NCBI GenBank assembly: GCA_030435675.1
Contig: CM059623.1
Coordinates: 15,160,205 to 15,224,204, forward strand
From: Steinernema hermaphroditum
Taxonomy: Eukaryota > Nematoda > Chromadorea > Rhabditida > Steinernematidae
DNA: 64,000 bases
Direction: 5' to 3'
Every line of letters begins with the position of its first letter. The stretch's first letter is position 1. The notes below the pieces were generated by a model. The model was not told the DNA's origin. It saw only the letters and a program-made list of their open reading frames with translations, and did no database searches. Positions 10,252 through 21,032 of the stretch are shown in pieces. Made by a program: the position numbers and the translations under genes.

Positions 10252-12323
10252 TTATCTTCCAGATCGAGAGTTTCTCCAACTTCTAAAAACGCGTCCCTTA
10301 GAAGTTTGATGAGATATCAAGTGGTGGACCTTCTTAATGACGCCGTCGTCCTTCATCAGTTCTTCGCTCTCCTTGTCCACCACCTTTTGAGTTATCGGAC
10401 AGTCTCCGCGCAGCTTCTCCAGTCGATTGTTCACTCTTTCGTAATCCTTTTCGAGACCACCGAAGAAGATGTCGAATTCTTTGTTCACTTCCTAAAGACA
10501 GAACTATGAGTTGAGTTAAGCACAAAGTTAAAACCATTAGAGTTGATGCCATGGCCGACTTCTCACGTTTTGGCTCCTCGGGATCTCTCGAAATACCGCC
10601 TATCTTTCCCTTCTTGTATGCTGCGTCGGCGAAAGTCACCAGTTTGACTCTTGAGGCGCGATCGTTGTGGTAGAGAAGCCCACACGCCCCACAGATCAGA
10701 ACCTAAAAGGAGATGTTTCCATGGTTCATGAAGCGCAGTAACCTCTGTCTTCTGATCGCGTTCGGCACAGAACTCACAGTCGAACGTTTTCTTCTCTGAC
10801 AAGGGTTCATTGCAGGACGAACAGTGCAAGGAAAGCCTTGGCCCGTTAGGAGATCCTCCTTGACTGTCATGAAGAGTTAGTAGATCTGAATCAAACACGT
10901 TAAGTACAGAAATATGAAACATGTGTTCCTATTTGAAGCCACGACGCTGACGTTACTCGAGATTAAGGCGGACAGTTATCTATCTAGGTCAACGCCGTAG
11001 AACTCACTTTTCAGAGCCCAGTTAACGGGGAGATATTCGGCAATGTTGAGTTGAGCTTCTGATCGACACATAGGACACGTCAGCGTCTTCTTCTTCTGAA
11101 TGGGATCCTGTACCGATATTTGCACTTCACAGTCGACACAGACGGAGTGTCCGCACTTCGGCATCACCTTAGGGTTCTGGAACATCTCACGGCACACAGG
11201 ACATGTTGATGCTGCGCACATTGTCTTCTTAAGCTCCAATATTTCGACCACATTCGTTGGGGTGTTGCTCACTTCAGAAATGAGTTCTTCTTGAGTGGTT
11301 GTCTCTCTTCTTGAGTGGTTGTGTCTCAGATATGGAGTGAGGTCGAGTGTATGGATTGCCTGAGAGGCATATTCTTTATAGTAAAGTACATTACCGCAAA
11401 AAGCGCAACTTGACCCGGTAGGCTTGACTGGTAATTTCTCGATTTTTCGATTCCTGCAATGACTTGAATTCAGGTTCAATTTGTAGAGTACACCTAACGT
11501 CATGTTTAGTCTCCAGAGCTGACCGATCGAGTTCACAATGATAACATCTTCTCCAAAATTATGCGTCTTCAAGAACCAGTCCACCATTGCGTCTCCTTTT
11601 ATCGTGTCTCCGTCCGAAAGTTCGATTTGCTCTCCGGCATTGCTAAGATCCAATGGGTACAGCTTTCTGTGATTCAAGGCGTAGAAGCGATCACGGTGTG
11701 CGAAGACAGCAACAGATTCATCTACAGTGCTGCATCACAGAAAGATAATTTTGAAAATGCCAAACTGTTATTAATGACGATTTCTTTCATAAGTTCAAAC
11801 GAAAAAGTTATCCACCTCCCGTTCACTTCGATGTAAAACGTGGAGCCGTAGACGGAGAAGTATCTATAAAAAAAACTCTGAAGGGCAATTTATAATTTAT
11901 AATTGAAACCTCGCATTGTCGTATTTCAAGGTCTTGACGTTTATCATTGACTTGCCGACGAGTTTATGAATTTTGATTTCGATGCCTTCTATATTATGTC
12001 CGTATGTTAGACAACCATGATAGACTGCGTCAGACGTTACATTGCAGAAACATGTGTAGGGTTTCCCCTTTGCGTTTTCCGACTAAACTCTTTCATAATC
12101 ATAAGTAAACAGATAACAAACCCTAAGACCATTAGGACAGCCATATCGCTCGATTTCGTGACTTTGGCGATTGTAGATCATTATATGCTTTCTTAGAGAC
12201 GGTTTTTGAGTAATGCGGTGATATTCCCTACCTTGTAAAATGCAGAATCACTTTGTCGCCGGAGACAGAACATAGCAGAGCGTCTTTGAGATCTCCTTCC
12301 AAAACAAGAGATGAAACCAACAT
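10252..12323 (-). CDS. RING-finger protein, array copy B (complete)
   Basis: Eight exons in phase: 12232-12323, 12122-12191, 11910-12082, 11766-11863, 11008-11721, 10743-10885, 10535-10702 and 10252-10491 (introns 39-122 bp), for about 565 residues. The N-terminal ~300 residues contain repeated short strands such as YALNHRKLYPLDLSN and QAIHTLDLTPYL, suggesting a kelch/propeller-like substrate domain (inference). A C3HC4 RING follows (CPVCREMF..CGHSVCVDC..CPMC), then a three-knuckle Cys module (CSSC, CEFC, CGAC, then YHND), and a charged C-terminal helix. The RING implies ubiquitin E3 ligase activity. The exon 1 ATG is preceded by TTTACTTGCAG|GA, which could be an intron or a trans-splice acceptor. 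Exon 8 is in a different final frame from the other copies and ends SRSGR. It belongs to a nematode RING expansion resembling the C. elegans ZK1240 group; this is from memory and was not searched. Confidence 0.82.
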
Positions 12324-12490
12324 TCCTGCAAGTAAAACTAAACAAATGTCACCAAGGACAAAAGGGAGCGAGATTGTTGTAAGACGCGCGAAAAATATAA
12401 TCGAGGGCGCTTCATGACATCATGCTGAATCCAGTCGAAGCGCGGTGGTGGGACACAGAGAACGGAACGAATTCGTTTTTGCTGTTCACT

Positions 12491-12541
12491 TTATCGTTCT
12501 CCGTCCAGACCACGAAATGAAGTCACTTCCGTTCCTGCAAG
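12491..12541 (-). pseudogene. orphan exon-1 fragment of the RING family
   Basis: The segment matches exon 1 of the complete genes (GTGACTTCATTTCGTGGTCT then CTGGACGGAGAACG) including the CTTGCAG acceptor, but the ATG is changed to ACG and the frame meets TAA after GLDGER. About 290 bp further up is the block 12817-12865, which is also found upstream of copy D (18366-18425). Confidence 0.7.
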
Positions 12542-13787
12542 TAAGTCAAAAAAATATTATCAAACACTAAGGAGAGCAGATACGAGCCCCGAAGTCGCCT
12601 ATGTGCCGCAAACGCCCCGACAAGATCAAGGTCCACCGCCATTTGCCAAGTTTTGCCGATTCCCGCATGCCCAATGAAGCGTGCCGTCTCCGACCGGTTC
12701 GCCATCGGAGCCACGCCAGGGATGAAGGCGAGAGCGTTGCAGCACATCCGAAAAATGTAATCAATGATGATTCATGTCCGCATGCATGAGTTCTTATCAG
12801 TACAATAAAAGTTCTTCCTATGGGACGGAACTCTCGACTCTGATCGCAGGAATTGGGGACGCGGCGAGCTACAGCGGCAATTCTAAGTCCAATAACGCGG
12901 CGTAGTTATGCAAGCCGCCGCTAGACAGAGATTGTATGTATTGGGCTTTAACCCAATAAGTTTTTAACTACAGGTTGTTGTATTGAAAATGCCAAACATT
13001 CACGAATTTTATCAACATCAGGTATCAACTCTAAGTCCATGAATATGAGTATAATATGTAGAGTAAGAATAGGGAACAGCGAACTAGAGGATAATTCCAG
13101 GTTCAACGAGGTTGCGCGTAGTTCTATTGGGTTGGTACATTGAAAATGTCGGTTCGTCGGGGTCAGAAGCTGGATGCTGCGTTTACAGAAAATCCAGGGT
13201 TTGAAGTCGAAAAATGTTTTTGGTCCACTTTTCTACGTCCTTATCTTATTCTGTGTAACGTTCAGATAGAGCTACGAGAGTGCTATATAAACAGTAAACA
13301 GGTATCTGTCAGTTCAAAGTGGAGAGCCACTGCTAGGGCGAACTGTATGTGATGTGAGCTCTCGGGCACAATCAGAATAGACCCAACGCTGCACGCGCTT
13401 GGATGTAGTCACCGTCCATCAAGCAATTAATGCCATAGCATGCCCGTACATCACTTCGCATTTCGCAATGTCCATGTGTCAGTTTGACCCGCTGTTATCA
13501 ATCTTGCTGCCCGTGGAGCTGTGCTCTCTTCATCAAAGAGGCCGTTAGTGATGTCGTCAACAAGGGCTGTCGTCCACTACTGCCAAACGTCGCTACGCCT
13601 TTTATGATTTTACCACAAATAAGATAATGGTGTCATGCCGTCGGCAGATCATTTGTAGGCCTTTAAAGCTATTCATAAAATACAAATAACAAACGTGCAT
13701 CCTTTATTAACTCGTAATTGCAAATGGATAAAATGTTCGATAGAAATGGACAAAAAAAGATATGTAGGCCTAGGAATGCCCTCAAAA
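12542..13787. other. intergenic with GC-rich island and solo mariner-like end
   Basis: No gene could be supported. Three items stand out. A GC-rich island lies at about 12590-12760, with an open minus-strand frame unlike the rest of the region. A short palindrome, TATTGGGCTTTAACCCAATA, lies at 12949-12968. A mariner-type end, TATTGGGTTGGTACATTGAA, lies at about 13126-13145 and resembles the ends of the MITE at 15656, but no partner end was found. Confidence 0.5.
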
Positions 13788-14046
13788 TTACTGAGGAAGG
13801 TTGACACGCATCTTCATCTTATAGTAGGTGTTGAGGAGAACGCGAAGGGCGATTCCGTAGAATACAGTGAGCGAGATGCCGACCAGATTGGCGACGACGC
13901 ATTTAATGTCGTCGATGTGGTTTGTAGGTACAGAAACGCTCGATCGCTTCCGAATAAGCGACGGAGGGGATACAAATGGTGATGCAGCTGTAGGCCATGA
14001 AATCCCACGTAATCATGTGGTGGAAGACACGAACGTAGGAGGGTGA
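13788..14046 (-). pseudogene. fragment of a 7TM chemoreceptor-like gene
   Basis: Minus-strand reading gives two hydrophobic segments: ITWDFMAYSCITICIPSVAY followed by SEAIERFCTYK, then after a one-base shift DDIKCVVANLVGISLTVFYG and a basic end KMKMRVNLPQ stop (TAA at 13788-13790). An ER motif after a membrane helix followed by another helix is the layout of TM3-TM4 in nematode serpentine receptors, but I cannot assign a subfamily. The frame is broken near 13920 with no usable splice sites, and the 5' side ends at the repeat starting near 14032. It is therefore a truncated pseudogene. Confidence 0.45.
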
Positions 14047-14143
14047 TAAATTGCAAATCGGCGATGCGATGCCAGACGGAAAAAGAGGGTATTGGTAAAC
14101 AGTTGAGAAGGTAAAATATAGGTTTAGACAAATTATGAAGCTT
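14032..14143. repeat. copy 2 of the ~105-bp repeat (partner at 8748-8853)
   Basis: Nearly identical to the stretch upstream of the hydratase gene, in the same orientation, and it truncates the receptor fragment. In both places a RING-family 3' copy (A or C) follows. Confidence 0.85.
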
Positions 14144-14784
14144 TAATTGGCCATGTTTGAGACCAGAATGAAGTGATTCACCAAGGGGGGACAAGAGACA
14201 ATATATAAAACGATATTCCAAGTTTGACCTTCGATGGTTTTTCGTTTGTGTCCTCAGTGATCAATTCCGAAGTCCGCGTCGCCAGCTGCCCTGATGGTTC
14301 CCGGTTCGCCTGTTGTGCTCCGACAACGCGTTTCGCCTGCATGCCTGTTCTTCACTCGTGCCGCCCGCGGAAGCTGCCGAAGAAGCTCCTCAACTCCGAC
14401 GTCCGCGCCACCACCTGAGCTGAAGATGGGTTTGCTGTGCTCCACCGTCTCCGGAATCAGCTCTTCGCCTCTCTGATGCCCGCGCACACTAATGGGATCG
14501 CCGTGCTCTACTCTGATGTGCCGAAGTCAGAAGAAGACCGGCGACTACGGAGTGATAATGTGTTTCTTGTGCATATATATGACGTCTCGCAAGGCGTAAG
14601 CCTTTGATACGAGAAATAAACTCGTAAATAAACTCGTAAACTCGTAAACTCGTCCTCAGTGATCGGTAGGGTCGTTCACTCCCTCTCTTTCTCTCTCTAT
14701 CGAGTTTATTTCTCGTATAAAAGGCTTGCGAGGCCAAAGTCATATTGTCACTCCTTGTTCGTAATCATTACGAGTTTATAGTCT
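14144..14784. other. intergenic with inverted repeat of CTCGTAAA units
   Basis: 14224-14530 is moderately GC-rich but gives no convincing protein. At 14588-14640 a sequence reading TACGAGAAATAAACTCG with repeated CTCGTAAA units is matched in inverse by CGAGTTTATTTCTCGTA at 14700-14717, and the outer flanks (GTAAGCCTTTGA / AAAAGGCTTGC) also pair. This is a small foldback of unknown origin. Confidence 0.55.
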
Positions 14785-14858
14785 TCAATCAACGGCTCAC
14801 ACCGTGCAAGGTGCCTCATAAAGCACATAGAAGAACAGTATCACACCGTAGTCGTCGC

Positions 14859-15619
14859 TTATCTTCTTTCTTCGGTGATCACAATGCAAAATAAAATTAT
14901 GATTGCAATATTCGGAAGTTTGGAATTGTGCACCCTTCTCGTACATCTTATTTGTTGTTGTTCAGCTGAGAAATCTTGCGAAGAGTCGTCTTCCAGGTCG
15001 AGAGTTTCTCCAACTTCTAAAAATGTGTCTTTTTTTGATGTTTGATGAGATATCAAGTGGTGGACCTTCTTAATGACGCCGTCGTCCTTCATCAGTTCTT
15101 CGCTCTCCTTGTCCATCATCTTTTGAGTTATCGAACCGTCTCCGCCCAGCTTCTTCAATCGACTGTTCACTCTTTCGTAATCCTTTTCGAGACCTCTGAA
15201 GAAGACGTCGAATTCTTTGTTCAGTTCCTAGAGACATCGTTGGGATCAGTCAAACACAGAGTTAAAACCATTAGAGTTGATGCCATAGCTGACTTCTGAC
15301 GTTTTGGCTCCTCGGGATCTCTCGAAATGCCGCCTATCTTTCCCTTTTTGTATGTTGCGTCGGCAAAAGTCGCCAGTTTGACTCTTGAGACGTGATCGTT
15401 GTGGTAGAGAAGCCCACACGCCCCACAGATCAGAACCTAAAAGGAGATGTTTCCATGGTTCATGAAACGCAGTAACCTCTGTCTTCTGATCGCGTTCGGC
15501 ACAGAACTCACAGTCGAACGTCTTCTTCTTTGACAAGGGTTCATTGCAGGACGAACACTCCAAGGAATGCCTTGGCCCGTTCAGAGATCCTCCTTGACTA
15601 TCATGAAGAGTTGGTAGAT
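14859..15619 (-). pseudogene. RING-family copy C, last three exons only
   Basis: Exons 6-8 are present at 15477-15619, 15269-15436 and 14859-15227 with intact junctions and open frames. They cover the zinc module (CSSC, CEFC, CGACGLLYHND), the linker to MASTLM, and the KEFDVFFRGLEKDYERVN coiled coil. Here exon 8 continues into an acidic tail (ETLDLEDDSSQDFSAEQ) and a short hydrophobic end (NIAIIILFCIVIT). As in copy A, exons 1-5 with the RING are absent; a mariner-type MITE sits just upstream. The open frames make expression of a RING-less partner thinkable, but truncation during duplication is simpler. Confidence 0.72.
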
Positions 15620-15655
15620 CTGAACGAGGCACTTTTGAGATTAAGCACAGAAATA

Positions 15656-16002
15656 TTGGGTTGGTGCATTGAAAATGGGACACTTGGAAAACAATAATTT
15701 CACACACACCGAAACCGGTTCCTAGTTCCTGTCTTATTTTGAGTAGGAAAAAGAGATATTCCTAGATATTAGGCGCAAATTGTAGCTTAGAGGCTGCTCT
15801 ATCCCAACAATACTTTTCACTCGCGTGCTTGTATAATATCATATGCATATAACACAGTGCAGTATCACTTTTTCGGCCCAGTTCTGACCACGACTCAATC
15901 TGCGGCTTCTCTTCCTGATGCATACCCTTGAAGTGAAATGATTGAAAAAATACAAATAAACAATCATTACAAAAGTGTCCCATTTTCACTGCACCAACCC
16001 AA
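15656..16002. mobile_element. 347-bp mariner-type MITE
   Basis: Ends TTGGGTTGGTGCATTGAAAA and TTTTCACTGCACCAACCCAA are 23-25-bp inverted repeats of mariner type. TA duplicates flank the element (15654-15655 and 16003-16004). The homologous flank beside copy A has one TA at 9735-9736 with no insert, so that is an empty site. No transposase remnant is recognised inside, so it is non-autonomous. Confidence 0.87.
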
Positions 16003-16126
16003 TATAAAACATGTGGTCCCTTTTTACACTGACGTAACGTTTCTATTTATGATGTTGCACTGACGTTACTAGAAATCAAAATGGTATGACTTTTGATTAT
16101 GTGTCTTCGTGTAAATCTTGTCAGCG

Positions 16127-18213
16127 CTATACATAGAACTTACTTTTCAGAGCCCGTGTCGGAGAGGTATAAATTCGTTGTTCGTTGTTACTCGGCTGAG
16201 AAATGTTCCGAAGAGTCGCCTTCCAGGTCGACAGTTTGTCCAATTTCTGCAAAACGTGTCTTTTTGATATTTGATGAGATATCAACTGGTGGACCTTCAT
16301 GATGACGCCGTCGTCCTTCATCAGTTCTTCGCTTTCCTTGTCCATCATCTTTTGAGTTATCGGACAGTCTCCGCCCAGCTTCTCCAATCGACTGTTCACT
16401 CTTTCGTAATCCTTTTCGAGGCCTCCGAAGAAGACGTCGATTTCTTTGTTAACTTCCTAAAGGCATCGTTGGGATGAGTCAAAAACAGAGTTGAAACCAT
16501 CAGTGTTGATGCCATGGCAGACCTATCACGTCTTGGCTCCTCGGGGTCTCTCGAAATGCCGCCTATCTTTCTCTTCTTACATGCTACATCGGCGAAATTA
16601 ACGCGTTTGACTCTTGAGGAGTGTTTGTTGTGATAGTCAAGCCCACACGCCGCACAAATGAGCACCTGAAAAGGGGCGTTTCCATGGTTGATTGAAAACA
16701 CAGTAACCTCTATCTTCTGATCGCGTTCGGCACAGAACTCACACTCAAACGTGTTCTCCTCCGACAAGGTTTTGTTACAGGACGGACACTCCAAGGTATG
16801 CTTTGCTCTTTTACGAGATACTCCTCGATCATAAAGAGCTAGTAAATCTGAATGAAACACTTTAGAGGTTAAACACAGAAATATAAAAATGTATGGCCGC
16901 TAATTATTTGTCTAGGTGCAGGAAATCTTGTCATTGCCATCGAACTCACTTCTCAGAGCCCAGTTAACGGGGAGATATTCGTGAATTTTCAATTCAACTG
17001 CTTTTCGGCACATAGGACACATCAGCGTCTTCTTCTTCCGAATGGGCTCCTCCACTGATATTCGCATTTCACAGGCGTTACAGACGGAGTGTCCGCACTT
17101 CGGCATCACCTTAGGGTTCTGGAACGTCTCACGACACACAGGACAGATCGGCTTCTCTTGGTCTTGAACAGCTTTGGTGGCGGTTTCTCTTTGAGTCAAG
17201 AGAAACGCAGTGAGGTCGAGTTTGTGAATTTCCCGAGAAGTATGTTTATAGTATAGTTCATTGTCGCAAAAAGCGAAACTGCGCAGACTAGGCAGGTCGA
17301 TTGGCAATTTCTCGATTTTTCGATTCCTGCAAAGAAGTAATTTCAGGTTCAATTGATAAAATACACCTAACGTCATGTTTAGTCTACAGAGATGACCGAA
17401 CCTGTTCACAATGAGAACATTATCCCTAACTGTATGCGACTTCAAGAATGAGCCACCCATCGCGTCTCCTCCTATGGTTTCTCCATCCGAAAGTTCGATT
17501 CGTTGTCTGGCATTGCTAAGATCCAATAAGTAAAGTTTTCTGCCATCCAAGGCGTAGCAGCAATCTCTGTGTGTGAAGACGGTAAACGGAAATTCTAAAA
17601 TTCAACATTCAACAACAGAAAAGATAATTTTGAAAACGCCAAACCGTTATTAAAGACGAATTCTTTCATAAGTTCAAACGAAAAAGATATGCACTTTTTG
17701 TTCATTTTGATGCAAAGTGTGTTGCCGCAGACGGAGAAGAAACTAGAAACAACTCTGAAGGGCACTTGCTTATAAATGAAACCTCGCATTGCAGTATTTC
17801 AAGGTCTTGACGTTTCTCATTGAGTTGTCGACGAGTTTGTGAATTTGGATCTTTGCGTTATATGAGCCTCCTTCCTTTTCTTCACGTGTTGTGCAAGCAT
17901 GGTAGACTGCGTCAAACGTTACATGACACACACATTGGTACACCTTCGCGTCCGTGCTTTCCCACTAAACGCTTTCATAATCGCAACAAAACCGATAACA
18001 AACCCTTTGACGGCGGCCACTAGGACAGCCATATCGCTCAATTTCATAACTTTGGCGATCGTAGATCAGTATCTCACTTCTGAAAGGGTGCTTTAAGTAA
18101 CCTGGTGCTACTGCCTACTTTTCAGAATGTAGGATGATTTTGTCGCTGGATACGGAACATAGCCGAGCGTCTTTGAGTTCTCCGTCCAGACCAGGCAATG
18201 AAACCACTACCAT
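16127..18213 (-). CDS. RING-finger protein, array copy D (complete)
   Basis: Eight exons match copy B one for one: 18119-18213, 18004-18079, 17783-17964, 17645-17742, 16950-17594, 16708-16847, 16498-16665 and 16127-16456, for about 577 residues. It begins MVVVSLPGLDGELKDARLC. Residues 1-295 are a propeller-like region (YALDGRKLYLLDLSN, REIHKLDLTAF). The C3HC4 RING ligands are C301, C304, C316, H318, C321, C324, C342 and C345. A three-knuckle Cys module follows (CPSC, CEFC, CAACGLDYHN), then a basic linker and a coiled coil from EVNKEIDVFFGGLEKDY. The RING predicts an E3 ubiquitin ligase; the target is unknown. The last ~30 residues run into sequence that elsewhere is the start of the RING-exon donor region, so the true C terminus is uncertain. 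ATG is preceded by the acceptor-like TTTACTTGCAG|GA. Confidence 0.82.
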
Positions 18214-18368
18214 TCCTGCAAGTAAATCTAAAAATATTATTAAAAAGATGGAAAGCGAGTGAGATCGCTGTAGAACACGCCAAAGCAAAAACCAAGAGCG
18301 CTTCGTATCATCATGTCTACATTCGTACCAGGCGTTGTTATCAGTTATCAGTACGATAAGGGCTCTTC

Positions 18369-18567
18369 TACTTCCCAAAGCACAGAACTCTTGACTCTAA
18401 TCGCAGGAATTGGGAACGCGGCGAAGTAATGCAACAATCGTATATACAGTGGCGGAAATATAAATACGGACACCTATGGGGAAAACAATCTTTTGTGTTT
18501 TAGATGTATAACTGATTCCAAATTCCCAATTCCTGCGATTAGAGGCGAGAGTTCTATGCCTTGGGAA
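18369..18567. repeat. inverted repeat upstream of RING copy D
   Basis: CTAATCGCAGGAATTGGGAA at 18396-18415 has an inverted copy near 18519-18540, and the match extends over about 45 bp each side (..CTTCCCAA.G.A.AGAACTCT..). The same block occurs once more, in the first orientation, at 12817-12865. Confidence 0.7.
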
Positions 18568-18597
18568 GTTTTTAAAGAGTAGGAAGGAAGTAGGAAG

Positions 18598-18693
18598 GAG
18601 AAGAAACTAGAAACAACTCTGAAGGGCACTTGCTTATAACATAGCCGAGCGTCTTTGAGTTCTCCGTCCAGACCAGGTAATGAAACCACTACC
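18598..18693 (-). pseudogene. scrambled RING-family fragment (exon 1 fused to intron 3/exon 4)
   Basis: Reading the minus strand, 18693-18640 repeats exon 1 of copy D (MVVVSLPGLDGELKDARLC). It is joined directly to a copy of the 3' part of intron 3 and the first bases of exon 4 (TATAAGCAAGTGCCC..TTTCTAGTTTCTTCTCC) at 18638-18598. Exons 2-3 have been lost at the joint. Confidence 0.75.
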
Positions 18694-18941
18694 ATTCCTG
18701 TGAGTAAAGCTAAAAATGGAATTCTATTAGTTCTACCACACCAGGTTAAACATGGGACCTAAGGAAGGGTAATTCGACCCGTACGATAATTTCAGTGTGC
18801 GATGATAAATGACGATCACGTCGAACTTTGGAGGTCCATAGGTACGATTAATAAATGCAACAGTGGGAAAAAACGATATGAGCACGGGAAAACCGTGGCT
18901 GTGTGCATCCCTTCTGTAACCGTCTAATACGTCTAATAGTG

Positions 18942-19400
18942 ATCTTACCCAGATCGACGTGGGACAAAATAATTTCTGTTTTGATGCGAAGTCGTTCAGG
19001 CTTTTGATGCGATCTTCAACTGGTGGAGAATCCATCCAAATTCATTTCACTCAGCTACTCTCCTATAGCTAGATCCTTATCGTTATCTTTGTTATTAGCT
19101 AGGCCCGTTTCACCGTGGAAGGGCGTCGTTTTGAATGTGAATGATTAGGTCTTGCTTAGAATTTCCTGCTCTATCGAATGGTATATAAAATGAGTAATTT
19201 CCTACATTCTGTAAAGGGTTGCAGGTGTTTTCATGGCTTACAATATTTTCGGATCACCTTATCCAGATCGACGTGGGTCAGAATGTGTTCCGTTCTGATG
19301 TGAAGCCGTTCGGGCTTACTTTTTGTACAGAAGCGATCTTGACCTGTGGAGAATCCATCCAAATTCATTTCACTTTAATAGTCTGCTACCACTAGGCCCT
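18942..19400. repeat. diverged tandem repeat (18942-19065 and 19252-19400)
   Basis: Both units contain CCAGATCGACGTGGG.CA, a variable middle, and GTGGAGAATCCATCCAAATT then CATTTCACT. On the minus strand the first unit is open for about 29 codons from MDSPPVEDRIKS to a GTAAGA donor. The second keeps MDSP but has a stop, so it may be a decayed small exon. Confidence 0.7.
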
Positions 19401-21032
19401 TTATACTTTCACATCTTCAAAATAAGAAAAGTCCATTTTTAGCAGCAAATCCCCATTATGTGCATGACGCCATAGTAACAAATTGAGGTCATCTCGCAGG
19501 AAAATATAAAGATAAGCCTTCAAAGTCGATCCCTGTTGAAGAAATCCTTCATCCAGAAATGGGTGGTCCTCGCCCTCACCAACAATACGACGAAAATTGC
19601 AAAAGTTTGCGCGATCTTTGCCCTCATTTGGGAGTGCGTGAGAGAGTCGATTTGGGGCCAAGATTATCTTCTCGAGTAGGGTGGGCCAATCCCGAATTTA
19701 GTCGACGCACTTCCGGCGGCTCCTGCATGAGCACTTCCACGAGTGTTTGTTGTACTTTTGAGAGGCTACCGGATTATTAGAACTTCCCTGGAGCGGGTAA
19801 TGAGGTTAAGAATAGACTAGACAGTCTACCGTATCCTTCCAAATCCATCCATCATAAACAAGCCTATTTTTAACAGCCACCCTTTGTCGTCGCCACTGAC
19901 ACCTTGTTGACATATGAGCTGTTGATTGACGGACGTCCTTGCGTGTGCCGGTACATATAATCACAGAATCGGATATCCAAAAAACAAGTCGGAGACGTCC
20001 CAGACGGCCAGCCGCACTTCTTCGAGCCTAAATCGAAAATTATGCTTTTGATTCGTCCGTTTTTTGCGTGCACGAACTAAGGCCCTCCACCGCCAAAACC
20101 TCCAGGGGTTTGTGTCAAAGGAGAGCGCGTTAAATGGGAGATTTATGGCCGTTTTCAGGCTGATAAACTGGCTCCGCTCCGTCAATGACGTCGCCGGATC
20201 AAGCCGCTGGTCCGGAAGCCGCTCCAGCATCTCGTGCGAGGGGTGCTTAATTATGAAACGTTTTGGCCAAAATGCGTTAGGCGTGCGGCTCCGAGTGCAG
20301 ATATTCGATACTCTCTGCTGTTAAACAAATTGTCCCTCATCATGGCTGTGCGTGTGCGTAGCAGGCATGGAGCGTTTGCAGCAAAAACGTGAAAAGTCAC
20401 GTTTGGTGAAGTGGTGACGATGAAATTGGAGCTTTTAATTTGTGTGTTGAGTTGGTGAGTGTTTCCCAGAAGGCCAGTTAATTGCTTGTTGTTTGTGGTG
20501 GCGGCGTCTAGCCGAAAGGGAAAGGGAAGCGTTCCTGTGTGTACTTTACGCTTGCGTGCTCTTTTAGGGATGCGTGTAATTGGAAAAATTGCTGATTTGT
20601 CTATGTTGCATTTAGTTTTTGCTTTCTATTGGATTGTGTAGTTTCGATTGAAGTTTAGGTACTCAAAGGTTAGATATGGTAGCTTGGTATTGTTTGACTT
20701 TACGCACAAGGGAGCGGTCAAAGATGTAATAGAATGATCGACGCTTGTTGGTTTTTTTTAAAGTTCTTTTTATGTTCTTATACAACGAATGAGATACGTA
20801 GTACCAAAACTTCGGGTTATCGACAGACTTGCACAGTTTTCCTCGGAATCCACTCCTCGTCATCAACGCTACAAGCAAATCCACTTGTAGGGTTGATTTA
20901 CGTTTATTTCAAGCTGTCATATCTAACCTCCGAAGGTTGATTTGACTTATAGGATTGATTTAATTCGCTTTCCGAAATCTGTTCCCGAGCACCTTTTTTA
21001 TATCACTGTGAACCTAAAGAACTGTTCGTTCT
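19401..21032. other. intergenic
   Basis: Several open frames exist but none shows a family, splice-site logic or a duplicated partner. 19980-20240 is GC-richer than its surroundings. I see no supportable gene. Confidence 0.45.

Noticed and set aside
12601..12789. Arg/His-rich plus-strand frame
   Set aside because: It arises from the GC-rich island; there are no splice signals or homology, and both strands are open because of GC content.
13140..13352. 70-codon frame next to a mariner-like end
   Set aside because: No transposase motif (no HTH, no DDE/D) and no matching second inverted end, so it is not called as an element or gene.
19401..19780. Frames on both strands with a faint mariner-transposase feel (for example EDHPFLDE)
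   Set aside because: The order of possible motifs is wrong for either strand and no inverted ends were found.
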